This document shows positions 8,593-17,574 of a stretch of DNA of 64,000 nt, piece by piece; the stretch's first letter is position 1; every line of letters begins with the position of its first letter. Origin of the DNA: Mariniblastus sp. (GTDB taxonomy: Bacteria > Planctomycetota > Planctomycetia > Pirellulales > Pirellulaceae); contig JAQWLH010000026.1 of NCBI GenBank assembly GCA_029247405.1, positions 1 to 64,000 of the forward strand, in the 5' to 3' direction. The notes below the pieces were generated by a model, which did not search any database, was not told where the DNA came from, and saw only the letters and a list, made by a program, of their open reading frames with translations. The position numbers and the translations under genes are program-made.

Positions 8593-9738
8593 CTAAGTGA
8601 TAGCCGGTTCGTTGGCGGGCTTGGGTTTTTTACCCCTCGGTGCAAAAATCAAAACCATGGCGGCTCCAACAATGACCATTGTCAGGCTAACAATGAAGTA
8701 GCTGTTAATTTGCCCGAGCAAATTTTTAGTAATCGTCTCGGTCAAAGTATTAATGACAGGAGCAAAACCAAAAATCAACGGCATGACAAAAACTGGTTTT
8801 CCACCAAAGTTGAAGGCGTAGATAATTCCCAGAGATCCCAAGGCGCCGGCGGCCCCAGCAACCAACGACCAGGCAACTCCGCTGGTGTTACTCCAGCCTC
8901 CCGGCTCCGGGAACGTGTCTGCTGCCAATAAGAACCAAGGCGCCAAGACAGCAACCAGAAAATAAGCCAACCCAACACAAAGCAGCGGCCGCAATCGGCT
9001 ATTGTTCATTCGAACCTGACCGCGATGAAGCAGTGGCCCGTAAGACCCCCAACATACCACGGTGATCCCGATACAGATGGTCACTGCCATGGCATTAAAA
9101 GGTGTCTTTTTTGCTGGCGGCGTATTGGCTGAAGCACCATTCTCACTTGGAGAATCTGAAGTTTCTACCTCGCGACTGTCGGCCTGAGCGTCTTCCTGAA
9201 ATGAAACCAACTTGTAGTTTGTCTTCATCACTGCAGCCTGCTCAGTTTTCACCGGCGGTTTTTTTGAATTTGCGGGCTGGAACAACAAGACCCCGGCCGC
9301 CCCGAGCGCGACAATCACAATTCCAGCATAGAACTTTGCGGAAGCCTGTTTAAAGGTGCCAGACATAACCATGGTTACAAAAGTGTTTACGATCGGCGCG
9401 AGCCCGAAGACCAACGGCATCACATAAACAGGTTTACCCTGAAATTTAAAAGCGAGTACGATTCCTAGCGCTCCAATTGCAGTAATAATCCCAGCAGCAA
9501 ACGACCAAGCGAAGCCCATCATCGACCAGTTACCCGACTCGCCCTTTGTCTTCAGAACAACCAACGGGTACAAAACGGCGATAACGAAATAGGCAATCCC
9601 GACACACATGAACGGACGTAGTGACGCCTTACCGACGCCGCCTGCCATTTGTTCTTGGCCTACGTGAAGCACGGGACCGTAAATCCCCCAACAGATAAAT
9701 GTCATCGCGACGAAAATTAGAAAGCTAAAACTTTTCAT
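8593..9738 (-). CDS. Internally duplicated DMT/EamA-like transporter
   Basis: A 381-residue integral membrane protein made of two very similar halves (about 1-150 and 215-370) joined by a polar linker of ~60 residues. Both halves share C-W-G-x-Y-G-P-x-L-H-x-G-Q, then L-R-P-x-x-C-V-G-x-A-Y-F, W-S-x-x-A-G, G-A-L-G-I-x-x-A-F-x-F-x-G-K-P-V-x-V-M-P-L and P-x-x-N-T. Each half has about five hydrophobic segments, giving the ten-helix layout of drug/metabolite transporters. The near-identity of the halves points to a recent or strongly constrained duplication. Substrate unknown. Confidence 0.75.
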   Translation of the reverse strand: MKSFSFLIFVAMTFICWGIYGPVLHVGQEQMAGGVGKASLRPFMCVGIAYFVIAVLYPLVVLKTKGESGNWSMMGFAWSFAAGIITAIGALGIVLAFKFQGKPVYVMPLVFGLAPIVNTFVTMVMSGTFKQASAKFYAGIVIVALGAAGVLLFQPANSKKPPVKTEQAAVMKTNYKLVSFQEDAQADSREVETSDSPSENGASANTPPAKKTPFNAMAVTICIGITVVCWGSYGPLLHRGQVRMNNSRLRPLLCVGLAYFLVAVLAPWFLLAADTFPEPGGWSNTSGVAWSLVAGAAGALGSLGIIYAFNFGGKPVFVMPLIFGFAPVINTLTETITKNLLGQINSYFIVSLTMVIVGAAMVLIFAPRGKKPKPANEPAIT

Positions 9739-9901
9739 ATTGGGCTTTGTGGGTTGCTGATTTATTGAGTCCTCCAGTCTATCCGAAGGCTCTCATTTTT
9801 ACACTGACACTAACGCTTTCAATGCATCTTAATCATGGGATAAATCACAGCTAGGTTAACTACACGAATTGGTTTTTGTTTTCGTGCAAGAAAGTCGAGT
9901 T

Positions 9902-10594
9902 TCAAGTTCCCCTTTTATTCCCGTACCATTGGATATGCATCCGTGGGCAGAACGAAAACCCATATTTTTGGCAAACCGGTTCCAACCACTGCCGACGGGA
10001 TTCCAACTCGTCGAGGGTCACACCTTGCGGCATCAGGAGCACCCGCGATTTGTCGTTTGGATTGACGAGTTTGAGATACTCTAAAATTTCATCAAGATCA
10101 CTCGGGATATCGATCACAAATTTGAGCTGGTATCCATAAGTTTCCATGAGGTGCAAGACAACGTCGGGGCGATTCCGCGTCGCGCGGTGTCTTTTTACCC
10201 ACTCCCCTGCCCTGCTTTCCTGAGGATCAGAGTTGGAAAATTTAGGGCTGATTGACATCAAGTCGCAATCGAGACTTTGAAAAATCGTACCGGCAGTTTC
10301 AATCGTAATGTGGAATCCCGCACACTTAATTTCGCTACAAAGTTGGTTAATCTCCCGTGGAAGCATCGGTTCGCCACCGGTGATAACGACGTGGCGGGCA
10401 TCTGCTTTAACGTCGTTTATACGAGAAACAATTTCCTCGACGGTAAACGGTTCCCCCTCTGGCTGCCATGATGCAAACGGGGTATCGCAGAATCCGCAGC
10501 GTAAATTGCAACCACTAGTACGTACGAAAACGCTGGGAGTTCCCGTCAAAATGCCTTCGCCCTGACGCGATTGATATATTTCGGAAATCAGCAT
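9902..10594 (-). CDS. queE: 7-carboxy-7-deazaguanine synthase (radical SAM)
   Basis: QueE converts carboxy-tetrahydropterin to 7-carboxy-7-deazaguanine in queuosine/7-deazaguanine biosynthesis. The 230-residue protein begins with the family's short N-terminus (EIYQSRQGEG) and has the radical-SAM cluster motif C29-x3-C33-x2-C36 (CNLRCGFC), followed by VVITGGEPML and, later, SISPKFSNS (the S-P-K motif). The nearby divergent queF encodes a later step. No queD or queC is present in the window. Confidence 0.93.
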   Translation of the reverse strand: MLISEIYQSRQGEGILTGTPSVFVRTSGCNLRCGFCDTPFASWQPEGEPFTVEEIVSRINDVKADARHVVITGGEPMLPREINQLCSEIKCAGFHITIETAGTIFQSLDCDLMSISPKFSNSDPQESRAGEWVKRHRATRNRPDVVLHLMETYGYQLKFVIDIPSDLDEILEYLKLVNPNDKSRVLLMPQGVTLDELESRRQWLEPVCQKYGFSFCPRMHIQWYGNKRGT

Positions 10595-10713
10595 GCCCGC
10601 TGTTCTGACGGCTGGGATTGATTATCTTGACGTCTTCGTTGGGCGTACTTTTTGCAAGCCAGTTCCAAGACACCGTCCAATAACAAATCATTTAGAAAAG
10701 CAAGATTGTACCG

Positions 10714-11073
10714 ATGAGCAAAAACTTTCGCGATATGCTGGAAACATTTGACAACGAGTTTCCGGAACGAGATTACACGATCGAGATCACTTGTCCTGAA
10801 TTCACGTCTGTTTGCCCCAAAACAGGCCAACCAGATTTTGGCGTTCTCTTGTTTGAGTATGTTCCCGATAAGGTCTGCGTGGAACTCAAAAGCCTAAAAA
10901 TGTATCTACAGCAGTACCGTAGCGAGGGGATTTTTTATGAAAAAGTGACCAATGAGATTCTGGATGACTTCGTCGCCGTTTCTCAACCACGTCGTGCTAC
11001 CTTGACGGCCCGATTTACACCTCGCGGCGGAATCTCTTCAGTCATTACAGTTGAGCACATCGCTCAGTCGTGA
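10714..11073 (+). CDS. queF: NADPH-dependent 7-cyano-7-deazaguanine reductase
   Basis: QueF reduces preQ0 to preQ1 with NADPH. This is the short, single-domain (unimodular) type of 119 residues. It carries the catalytic Cys in [13 protein letters not shown] (about residue 34) and the NADPH-binding [13 protein letters not shown] segment, followed by HIA near the C-terminus. It is transcribed away from queE, with 119 bases between the two starts, so the pair probably shares a control region; no preQ1 riboswitch was recognised there. Confidence 0.95.
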   Translation: MSKNFRDMLETFDNEFPERDYTIEITCPEFTSVCPKTGQPDFGVLLFEYVPDKVCVELKSLKMYLQQYRSEGIFYEKVTNEILDDFVAVSQPRRATLTARFTPRGGISSVITVEHIAQS

Positions 11074-11132
11074 GTTACCCGATAAACTTTCCTGAGGCAC
11101 TAGCTTCATTCAGATAACGAGAGACATTTACG

Positions 11133-12140
11133 ATGAGCCAATCTTCTATTTTGCTTTCTGGTTTTGCTGACGAAGCAGCTAACCAGAAAACGCTCGACCA
11201 ACAATTTTCCGCATTTGCGGCTTTGGGCCTGCGTTATTTTTCGATTCGCTTCGTGGATGCTGGCAATGGTGTCAAAAACGTCATGGCGTTAGAAAAAGAC
11301 GAACTGGTCACGGTCAAAAACAAGATTGATGAGTACGGCTTATCGGTTTCGTCACTTGGCTCACCTATTGGAAAAGTCAAACTTTGCGATATCGATGACG
11401 GTACTTCAACACCTTATCGCCCCTTTGACCAATACCTCCTCGAAGAGGTGCCCCGGGCTTGCGAATTGGCCAACGAACTTGAAAGCAAGCTCATTCGAGG
11501 GTTTTCTTTTTACCACCCCAAAGGCTCTTCGCTGGATGAACATTTCAGCCAGGCAGTTGACCAAGTCGGAATGATTGCCGATGTTTGCAATCAGCATGGC
11601 CTGACTTACGGCCTCGAGGTCGAAGCGAATCTGGTCGGGCAAAACGGAGAGTTGCTTGCCAACATGCATCGACAGATAAATAACGATGCACTCGTCCTGA
11701 TTTTCGACGGCGGTAACCTTGTGACGATGGGCTACTCCCCAGATGAGGTTTACGACCAATACGAATTGATGAAGCCTGGACTTGGCTGGCTGCATATCAA
11801 GGATTTTCTAAATCCTGAATCTGGCAAAGTGGATCATGTCGACGAAGAAGCACTTAAGCATTTTGTACCAGCAGACATCGGAGACTCAGGACACGAGAAA
11901 ATCTTCAATGACCTCGTCGGTTTTTTACCTGAGCTCGAAACAAGAATGAAGTCCCGAGGGGCTCCTGGGGTGTTTCTTGATCTTGAACCTCATGTCAAAG
12001 GAGGCGGTCAATTTGGCGGCTTTAGCGGACCCGATGGTTTTGGCGTCGCGCTCCGAGCCTTGTGCCGAGTTTGTGACCATGCTGGTGTTGGATACCAACT
12101 GCGAACTTTTGATGACATTCAGAACGACAGAGGATTCTGA
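11133..12140 (+). CDS. Sugar phosphate isomerase/epimerase-like TIM barrel protein
   Basis: A 335-residue cytoplasmic protein of the xylose-isomerase-like TIM-barrel superfamily (AP endonuclease 2 family). Typical strand-end acidic residues are visible: YGLEVEAN, LIFDGGN, WLHIKDF and FLDLEPHV, which would supply metal ligands. These enzymes isomerise or epimerise sugars and related polyols, but the substrate cannot be read from sequence. It begins 59 bases after queF on the same strand, which may be chance. Confidence 0.8.
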   Translation: MSQSSILLSGFADEAANQKTLDQQFSAFAALGLRYFSIRFVDAGNGVKNVMALEKDELVTVKNKIDEYGLSVSSLGSPIGKVKLCDIDDGTSTPYRPFDQYLLEEVPRACELANELESKLIRGFSFYHPKGSSLDEHFSQAVDQVGMIADVCNQHGLTYGLEVEANLVGQNGELLANMHRQINNDALVLIFDGGNLVTMGYSPDEVYDQYELMKPGLGWLHIKDFLNPESGKVDHVDEEALKHFVPADIGDSGHEKIFNDLVGFLPELETRMKSRGAPGVFLDLEPHVKGGGQFGGFSGPDGFGVALRALCRVCDHAGVGYQLRTFDDIQNDRGF

Positions 12141-12219
12141 TCCAGACCAACTCACTGGGCCCGTTTGTGAGTCACGTTCAATCTTGCTGAAACTGACGAC
12201 AAGAGCATACTCGAGTGAG

Positions 12220-14067
12220 TTATTCGGATTTTTGGTTCGCTTCAGTTTCTGAAGGCGCTACCGGTGGTTTTTGTCCGATTGCTTCGTTCATTGCTTTCAC
12301 CAACTCCAACTCAGCGAGCTCTTCATTTTGCTTTAGCCCGGAGTAATATCGAACTCCGAAATATCCTGAGATGCCCAGGCAAATCATGCCAAGCACACAG
12401 GGCAAGTCAAAAACCTTCACAGTTGCAAACACAAAATAGTAGGCAGCCATGAGCATGCCAAGAAGCGTGATTGCAAGCTGTATAATCCCCAACTGCTTAC
12501 GAGACTGCGTTTCACTGACTTTGATATTGAGACGCGAAGTTGAATTGGCCAACTCACGCATCTTGCCGAGTGACTCAATTCGTTCAGCCTTTCGCAGGGG
12601 TACAAATTCTTCAGGCTTGAGCGGTTTGCCTGAAGGCACAAATTTCGGTTCAACCTTCGCTTTGACAACCTTGACTGGCTCTGAACTACCACCTGACTCT
12701 TCCTCAGACTTTGCTGCGGTTGTTGGCTTGCTCCCGCGTATTCGAAAAAACAACTGGGAAATGTAATCGTCCATTTCCTCATCAGGGCTCACGTCAGGAG
12801 TGGGTGACGGCGATTTCGGAATCGGCTCGACTGACTCTCCCTCCTCGATTGTTTCAGGCAATCCATTCCACTGCCCCTCTGACTCCATTCGGGAAAGAAC
12901 ATCAGCGAGACTTTGATCGTTCTTGGGGGGTGACACTGGATCACTTTGAGTTGCCGTAACTTCACCTTCGGCTTTGTCCTCTGAAGCGTTTTGGTTCAGG
13001 GTTTCGGCCTCCTGCTCTCGCTTGACTTCTGCCAAAAGCTGCGAGGCGAGCGGACCCAACTCTGGAGCCGAATCGCTCGATTGTTTTGATGCGAACGGAG
13101 CAACTTCCTCATCCTGGCTGTGAGTCAAGTTTTGGGATGTTGCCGGAAGTTGCTCGTTCGCATTTTGGTTTTGCAAGTCGCCAAGCGGTCCTTCGACTTG
13201 AGAAGAACCCTGTACCTCTCTTTGAGTTTCAGCCTGCTTTTCCAACTCGGAATTAAACATAATGATTTGTTCGTCTGAATCATCCCTATCGGAGTGATAC
13301 TCAACGATGCCAGTGCTAGTTCCTGGACTGTCCGAATCAGGCTCGCTGATGTCGTCATCAGCAGCAGGCTTGCATAGATGCGCAAACCCTTCATCGCTGG
13401 TTGGATTCAGTTTGTCATCAACGCTCAAATTGACTAACTGAGACATGTGCTCGGTCAACTGGCTAATGCGGTCGTCTAGTTGGTCAAACCGCGAAATGGT
13501 CTCGTCATTCCTTGAACTGAGCTCGCTTAATTCAGCTTCGATAAGGTCGAGGCGAGCGTCTTTTTGGCTGCTTAATTCTTCGCAAACAGGCTGACCTACG
13601 ACGGGCCCGTCACTGAGTGCAGGCAAGTCTACTATCGAACTTACAGAGCATTCCTCTGCTTGTTGCCCTCGCCCTTCAGCTTGCTCAACAACGGCGATTT
13701 CGTTCATCCTGGCGGCTTCAACTTGTTCGGCTTCGAACTCATCTTCTTCGCCACCCGCGACAACCGTCCCGAGTTGGGCAATCTGAACAGTGAGCGAATT
13801 AGGGAATTTAATCTGGTCGCCTTGCTCCAACCAGTGAATCGCCGAAGGCACGCCATTAAAAAGCACGCCGTCACTAAAACTGCGAACAACGACCCCCTTG
13901 GATCCACGAAAGATGACGCACAACGGATTACCTGAAATTCGCTCGTCGCATTGTTCGAGGCCAAGAAAGCATTTTTTAGTTACAACGGGAATCACTTCTC
14001 CGTCTCGCGGGCCACCAGCTAACCTAAGCACCAAGTCGTTTTGCGTGAAGTTAATAGTCGTATTCAT
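12220..14067 (-). CDS. FHA-like membrane protein with coiled coil
   Basis: A 615-residue protein. The N-terminal ~105 residues look like a divergent FHA domain (LRLAGGPRDGEVIPV, later VRSFSDGVLFNGVPSAIHW and GDQIKFPNSLTVQI), although the usual G-R and N-G-T signatures are blurred. A heptad-patterned segment follows (about residues 170-215, with DQLDDRISQLTEHMSQL), then ~250 acidic, low-complexity residues, a Pro/Lys-rich part, and two adjacent C-terminal membrane helices (about residues 520-580). FHA domains bind phospho-threonine, so a role in kinase signalling at the membrane is possible but inferred. Confidence 0.6.
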   Translation of the reverse strand: MNTTINFTQNDLVLRLAGGPRDGEVIPVVTKKCFLGLEQCDERISGNPLCVIFRGSKGVVVRSFSDGVLFNGVPSAIHWLEQGDQIKFPNSLTVQIAQLGTVVAGGEEDEFEAEQVEAARMNEIAVVEQAEGRGQQAEECSVSSIVDLPALSDGPVVGQPVCEELSSQKDARLDLIEAELSELSSRNDETISRFDQLDDRISQLTEHMSQLVNLSVDDKLNPTSDEGFAHLCKPAADDDISEPDSDSPGTSTGIVEYHSDRDDSDEQIIMFNSELEKQAETQREVQGSSQVEGPLGDLQNQNANEQLPATSQNLTHSQDEEVAPFASKQSSDSAPELGPLASQLLAEVKREQEAETLNQNASEDKAEGEVTATQSDPVSPPKNDQSLADVLSRMESEGQWNGLPETIEEGESVEPIPKSPSPTPDVSPDEEMDDYISQLFFRIRGSKPTTAAKSEEESGGSSEPVKVVKAKVEPKFVPSGKPLKPEEFVPLRKAERIESLGKMRELANSTSRLNIKVSETQSRKQLGIIQLAITLLGMLMAAYYFVFATVKVFDLPCVLGMICLGISGYFGVRYYSGLKQNEELAELELVKAMNEAIGQKPPVAPSETEANQKSE

Positions 14068-14583
14068 GTTCGTTCAGATTTTGGCTCTCAGTAGGAACGT
14101 CGCGGTAGAACTTTCGCGGACGCATCAAATGCAATTTCTGATCGGAGATTGCACAAGAACATGTAGCTTTCACCAAACAAGTGGTCAAACAGGAGCATCA
14201 AATTTGCAGAAATTTGCCACGTCCCTCCTGCTGAATGCCGCAGAACCGACACAACCTGTCATTGAGCGACGAATGTTCTTTTGAACCCGTCATGCAGATA
14301 GAAAAAATCACAATTTCGAATTGGCATTCCCCACCTTCGAATCCAAGTGTCGCTCACGCAAATAAAAATGCAGCCGCGAGCATTGGGCCGAAATGATTCT
14401 TTTTTACAACACCCACGATGCAAATTTTCTTTCCAAAAAATATGTTTGAAAAACAAACGTCAATTAAACGCGTACTATAGTTCTCAGTGCTCGAGAGCAT
14501 CGGCTTGCGAGTTCCCCCCTGTTTATTACTTCACCTCTATTGCGTTGCGATTCAACATCCCACCAAAAAAGACTGGTTTAACC
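14068..14583. other. Long AT-rich divergent intergenic region
   Basis: About 515 bases between the divergent FHA-like gene and the DksA/TraR-like gene. Open frames here lack start signals and protein character. The ~150 bases before the zinc-finger gene are notably AT-rich with several A- and T-runs, consistent with a promoter, but spacing of candidate -35/-10 boxes is poor and none is claimed. Confidence 0.5.
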
Positions 14584-15018
14584 ATGACACGCAAAAGTTC
14601 ACTCAACGAGATGCGAGCAATTTTAAATGAACGTCGAGACGCACTCCGTCAGGCGATTTCTGGAGACCATAGCTTGCTCAAAAAATTGAGCCAACAATCT
14701 GGCGGAGATGTCGTTGACTTTGCAAGCGACAGCGCGATGGGAGAAATCAGTTCTCAACTTGCTGAAGTAGAAACTCGTGAATTAAAGAAAATTGAATTAG
14801 CCATCGAAAAGATGAACGCCGGTACTTACGGCAAATGCGATGGCTGCAAAAACAATATCCCGCTGAATCGTTTGAAGGCCCTTCCCAATGCAGCTTATTG
14901 CATCAAGTGCAAATTAGCTGCGGAGAGTGCTGGAGTCGATCCCGGTGAAGTCGTCGATTGGTCGGTCATTCTCGAGGGTGACGTTCCGTCAAATAATCTG
15001 GGCTACAACTTTTCCTAA
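14584..15018 (+). CDS. DksA/TraR family zinc-finger protein
   Basis: A 144-residue protein starting MTRKSSLNEM; the frame extends upstream, but that part has no family similarity. It has the DksA layout: a helical N-terminus (ILNERRDALRQAI), an acidic segment (D-F-A-S-D-S-A-M-G-E), a helix L-x-K-I-E-L-A-I-E-K-M, then G-T-Y-G-K-C and the C-x2-C-x17-C-x2-C zinc finger (CDGCKNN ... YCIKCK). DksA-type proteins enter the RNA polymerase secondary channel and modulate initiation, often with ppGpp. Whether this is DksA itself or a TraR-like relative is open. Confidence 0.88.
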   Translation: MTRKSSLNEMRAILNERRDALRQAISGDHSLLKKLSQQSGGDVVDFASDSAMGEISSQLAEVETRELKKIELAIEKMNAGTYGKCDGCKNNIPLNRLKALPNAAYCIKCKLAAESAGVDPGEVVDWSVILEGDVPSNNLGYNFS

Positions 15019-15125
15019 TCGGCACAGCCGGACGGGAATTACCCAAACCAAGGACCGCCCCAACCGAATTGCTCGTAATCCAATCCGCGATTCGATAACC
15101 TCAAACGAAACACCTGCCACCAAAC

Positions 15126-16370
15126 ATGAATATCTCACAATCCCATACCGATGCTCAATCGCCACCAATCGAAACCAATTTGGTCTCGTTTGGGTCTCGG
15201 ACATTGCTCAAGAAAGTATGTTTTACTTTGGCAATGGGAATTGTGTTTTCTAGCGTTCCATCTTCAACACTAGCTCAAACTGCAACAACTACTTCAGCGA
15301 CCACCATCGTCAGCCCAAAATCACCGGCCAATTTACGCGATGCGATGTACCAACGACTTGCCGAAGAAGAGGTTGCTTTGACACGGCAATTTTCGCTCTT
15401 AAAAAAACTTGTCAAAACGGTCGGCCCCAGTGTTGCCCACATCGAAGCGAAGAAAAGACAACACACCAGTGCCGCCAGTTCCGACACCAAACGAACGCGT
15501 CGCCCGGTGGTTGTTGAAGAAGCTGGCTCAGGTATCGTCATCAAATACCGCGGGGCGATGTACGTTATCACTAACTACCATGTCATCGAAAGTTCCGAGA
15601 TCCGCGATGTTCGCGTCGAAGTGGATGGAAAAATCTACTCGCCGAACCGCTTAATCCACGACCGCGAAACTGACCTATCGGTTATCGGGCTGAGCCAAAC
15701 CAATTTGATTCCCAGCCGCCTTGGTGATAGTGATCTAGTCGAGATCGGCGAATTTGTTGTTGCCGTCGGCAGCCCTTTTGGATTAAGCCACTCGGTTAGT
15801 TATGGAATCATCAGCGCCATGAATCGACATGACCTCGACCTTGGGCCACAAGGCGTTCGGTATCAGAACTTCATGCAAACCGATGCCGCAATTAACCCAG
15901 GCAACAGCGGAGGTCCACTGATTAACTTGCGTGGGGAAATCATCGGCATCAACACCGCGATTGCCAGCAACAGTGGTGGCAACGACGGCATTGGATTTAC
16001 GATCCCGATCAACATGGCGATGCGAATCGTCTCCGACCTAATCGACTTTGGGAAAGTCCAACGCGGATTCCTGGGTGTTTCACTCGATGCAAATTTCAGT
16101 TATGAAAAAGCGGCTCAACTTGGCCTGGATGTTGGATACGGCGCTTACGTTTCAGCGATCACCTCGAACTCACCTGCCGCCGAATCGGACTTGCGAGTTG
16201 GCGATGTCATCTTGGAATTCGATGGTCAACGCGTCAACAACGACTCGCAACTGGTGACCAAAGTGAGTTTGACCAAACTCAATGCTCGCGTTCCCATTAA
16301 AATTTTCCGGCGGGGCGAGGTCAAATCGGTATCGGTTCAAGTCAGAAATCGAAATCGGTTCGAAAAGTAG
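15126..16370 (+). CDS. HtrA/DegP-like serine protease with one PDZ domain
   Basis: A 414-residue exported trypsin-like protease. After a signal-peptide-like region (residues ~29-50) and a helical stretch comes the protease domain with all three catalytic residues: H152 (ITNYHV), D183 (RETDLSV) and S261 (NPGNSGGPL). A single PDZ domain occupies about residues 310-405 (GFLGVSLDA, AYVSAITSNSPAAESDLRVG, GDVILEFDGQRV). Such periplasmic proteases degrade misfolded proteins during envelope stress. The Lys/Arg-rich part at 108-128 before the protease domain is not typical. Confidence 0.93.
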   Translation: MNISQSHTDAQSPPIETNLVSFGSRTLLKKVCFTLAMGIVFSSVPSSTLAQTATTTSATTIVSPKSPANLRDAMYQRLAEEEVALTRQFSLLKKLVKTVGPSVAHIEAKKRQHTSAASSDTKRTRRPVVVEEAGSGIVIKYRGAMYVITNYHVIESSEIRDVRVEVDGKIYSPNRLIHDRETDLSVIGLSQTNLIPSRLGDSDLVEIGEFVVAVGSPFGLSHSVSYGIISAMNRHDLDLGPQGVRYQNFMQTDAAINPGNSGGPLINLRGEIIGINTAIASNSGGNDGIGFTIPINMAMRIVSDLIDFGKVQRGFLGVSLDANFSYEKAAQLGLDVGYGAYVSAITSNSPAAESDLRVGDVILEFDGQRVNNDSQLVTKVSLTKLNARVPIKIFRRGEVKSVSVQVRNRNRFEK

Positions 16371-16401
16371 TCTCGCAAAGCACGCGCTCGACTCGCTCAA
16401 G

Positions 16402-17340
16402 CTACGATGCGTGCCCCGAAGTCATCAACTGGTCAATAATGTATTGCTTGACCTCATTGGCTCGAACCTCAGTTGCAACGTTGACGTTGGGTCGTAATTC
16501 AGGTTGGGACCGGCGATCGGCAATCAGCAACCCTCGCGTCAATTCTCCACCGGTTTCAACATCACAGCCAATTTGATGAAACTTAAACAACTCAGGCTCT
16601 AGTAGAGCCAAAGCTCCAACTGCATCGTTGAGAGTAATGGTCTCCTGGCCAAGTTGCTGTCGATAGGACCTGAACGTGTGCGGCAGGATCTGCCTCAGAA
16701 AATACCCGGCTCGGGTTTCACTGGCGGGCAATTCATCCATGATATCCAAACCAAAGGTCACTTGCTGAGTTACATCAAGCGGAATCAAGGTCTTGGTGGT
16801 TCGTGATCTGAGAACCTCTTGAGCACTGACGGGGTCAAAGTAAAAATTAAATTCCGCACAGGGAGTGATATTCCCACCGGACAAACATCCGCCCATGATC
16901 ACAACCTGATCGACGAGAGAAGGCAGCATCGGTTCCCGCCGAAAGGCCAACGCAACATTGGTTAGGGGTCCCAGACAGAGGATGGTGACATCATCCGGGT
17001 TGGCTCGAACTAAATCGATAATGATTTTATCGGCTGTCAAAGCGCGTTGCCGGTGGGATGATTCAAATCCAGCATTGCCTAATCCATCTTCTCCAAAGAG
17101 ATAGCGAGTATCCACCGCTGGTGCGCCTTCGGTCGATTGGGCCATCCCAAGCCGGGGATATCGGTCGGGATCAAGCTCTGAAACAATCGCTTGAAGATTG
17201 TCATTGGCCTGCTCAGCGGTGACACAACCCTCAGTCGCCGTCACAGCAAGAACTTCCAATCGTGGATCAAACAAGGTCATGCAAAGCGCGACGGCATCGT
17301 CAATTCCCATATCACAGTCGATTATGACTTTTCGAGGCAT
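16402..17340 (-). CDS. Nucleoside hydrolase (inosine-uridine preferring family)
   Basis: A 312-residue enzyme of the IUNH family, which splits the N-glycosidic bond of ribonucleosides with a calcium ion. The signature D-C-D-M-G-I-D-D-A (D-x-D-x-x-x-D-D) lies at residues 8-16. Other family markers are LGPLTNVALAF, MGGCLSGGN and the Asp in a T-L-N-D-A-V-G segment towards the C-terminus. A GGAG ribosome-binding site precedes the ATG. The gene is convergent with the HtrA gene and divergent from trpD. Confidence 0.9.
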   Translation of the reverse strand: MPRKVIIDCDMGIDDAVALCMTLFDPRLEVLAVTATEGCVTAEQANDNLQAIVSELDPDRYPRLGMAQSTEGAPAVDTRYLFGEDGLGNAGFESSHRQRALTADKIIIDLVRANPDDVTILCLGPLTNVALAFRREPMLPSLVDQVVIMGGCLSGGNITPCAEFNFYFDPVSAQEVLRSRTTKTLIPLDVTQQVTFGLDIMDELPASETRAGYFLRQILPHTFRSYRQQLGQETITLNDAVGALALLEPELFKFHQIGCDVETGGELTRGLLIADRRSQPELRPNVNVATEVRANEVKQYIIDQLMTSGHAS

Positions 17341-17574
17341 CTACGCTCCAGAAGGCAATAAAGGGAAGATAAACTGACCCGCTGAAATGCCTTCCAGACA
17401 GGCTCGGGCAGGATTTTAGGTGTCAGCCGTCCCACAAACAAGAGAAAAATCTCCAGTCTGCATGCGTCATGCGTTGGCTGCTGTTAAAATTTGTGAATGG
17501 ATTGGCCAATTCGTTAAGGTAAATGCATCGTTAACAACTACCATGAAATAAAACTTTCATAAAGGATCAGTACA

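Noticed and set aside
10595-10713. Possible preQ1 riboswitch between queE and queF
   Set aside because: No preQ1-I/II core hairpin with the required C-rich and A-rich segments could be identified.
14430-14490. Promoter-like TTGAAA and TACTAT before the DksA/TraR-like gene
   Set aside because: The spacing is about 21 bases, too long for a standard sigma-70 promoter.
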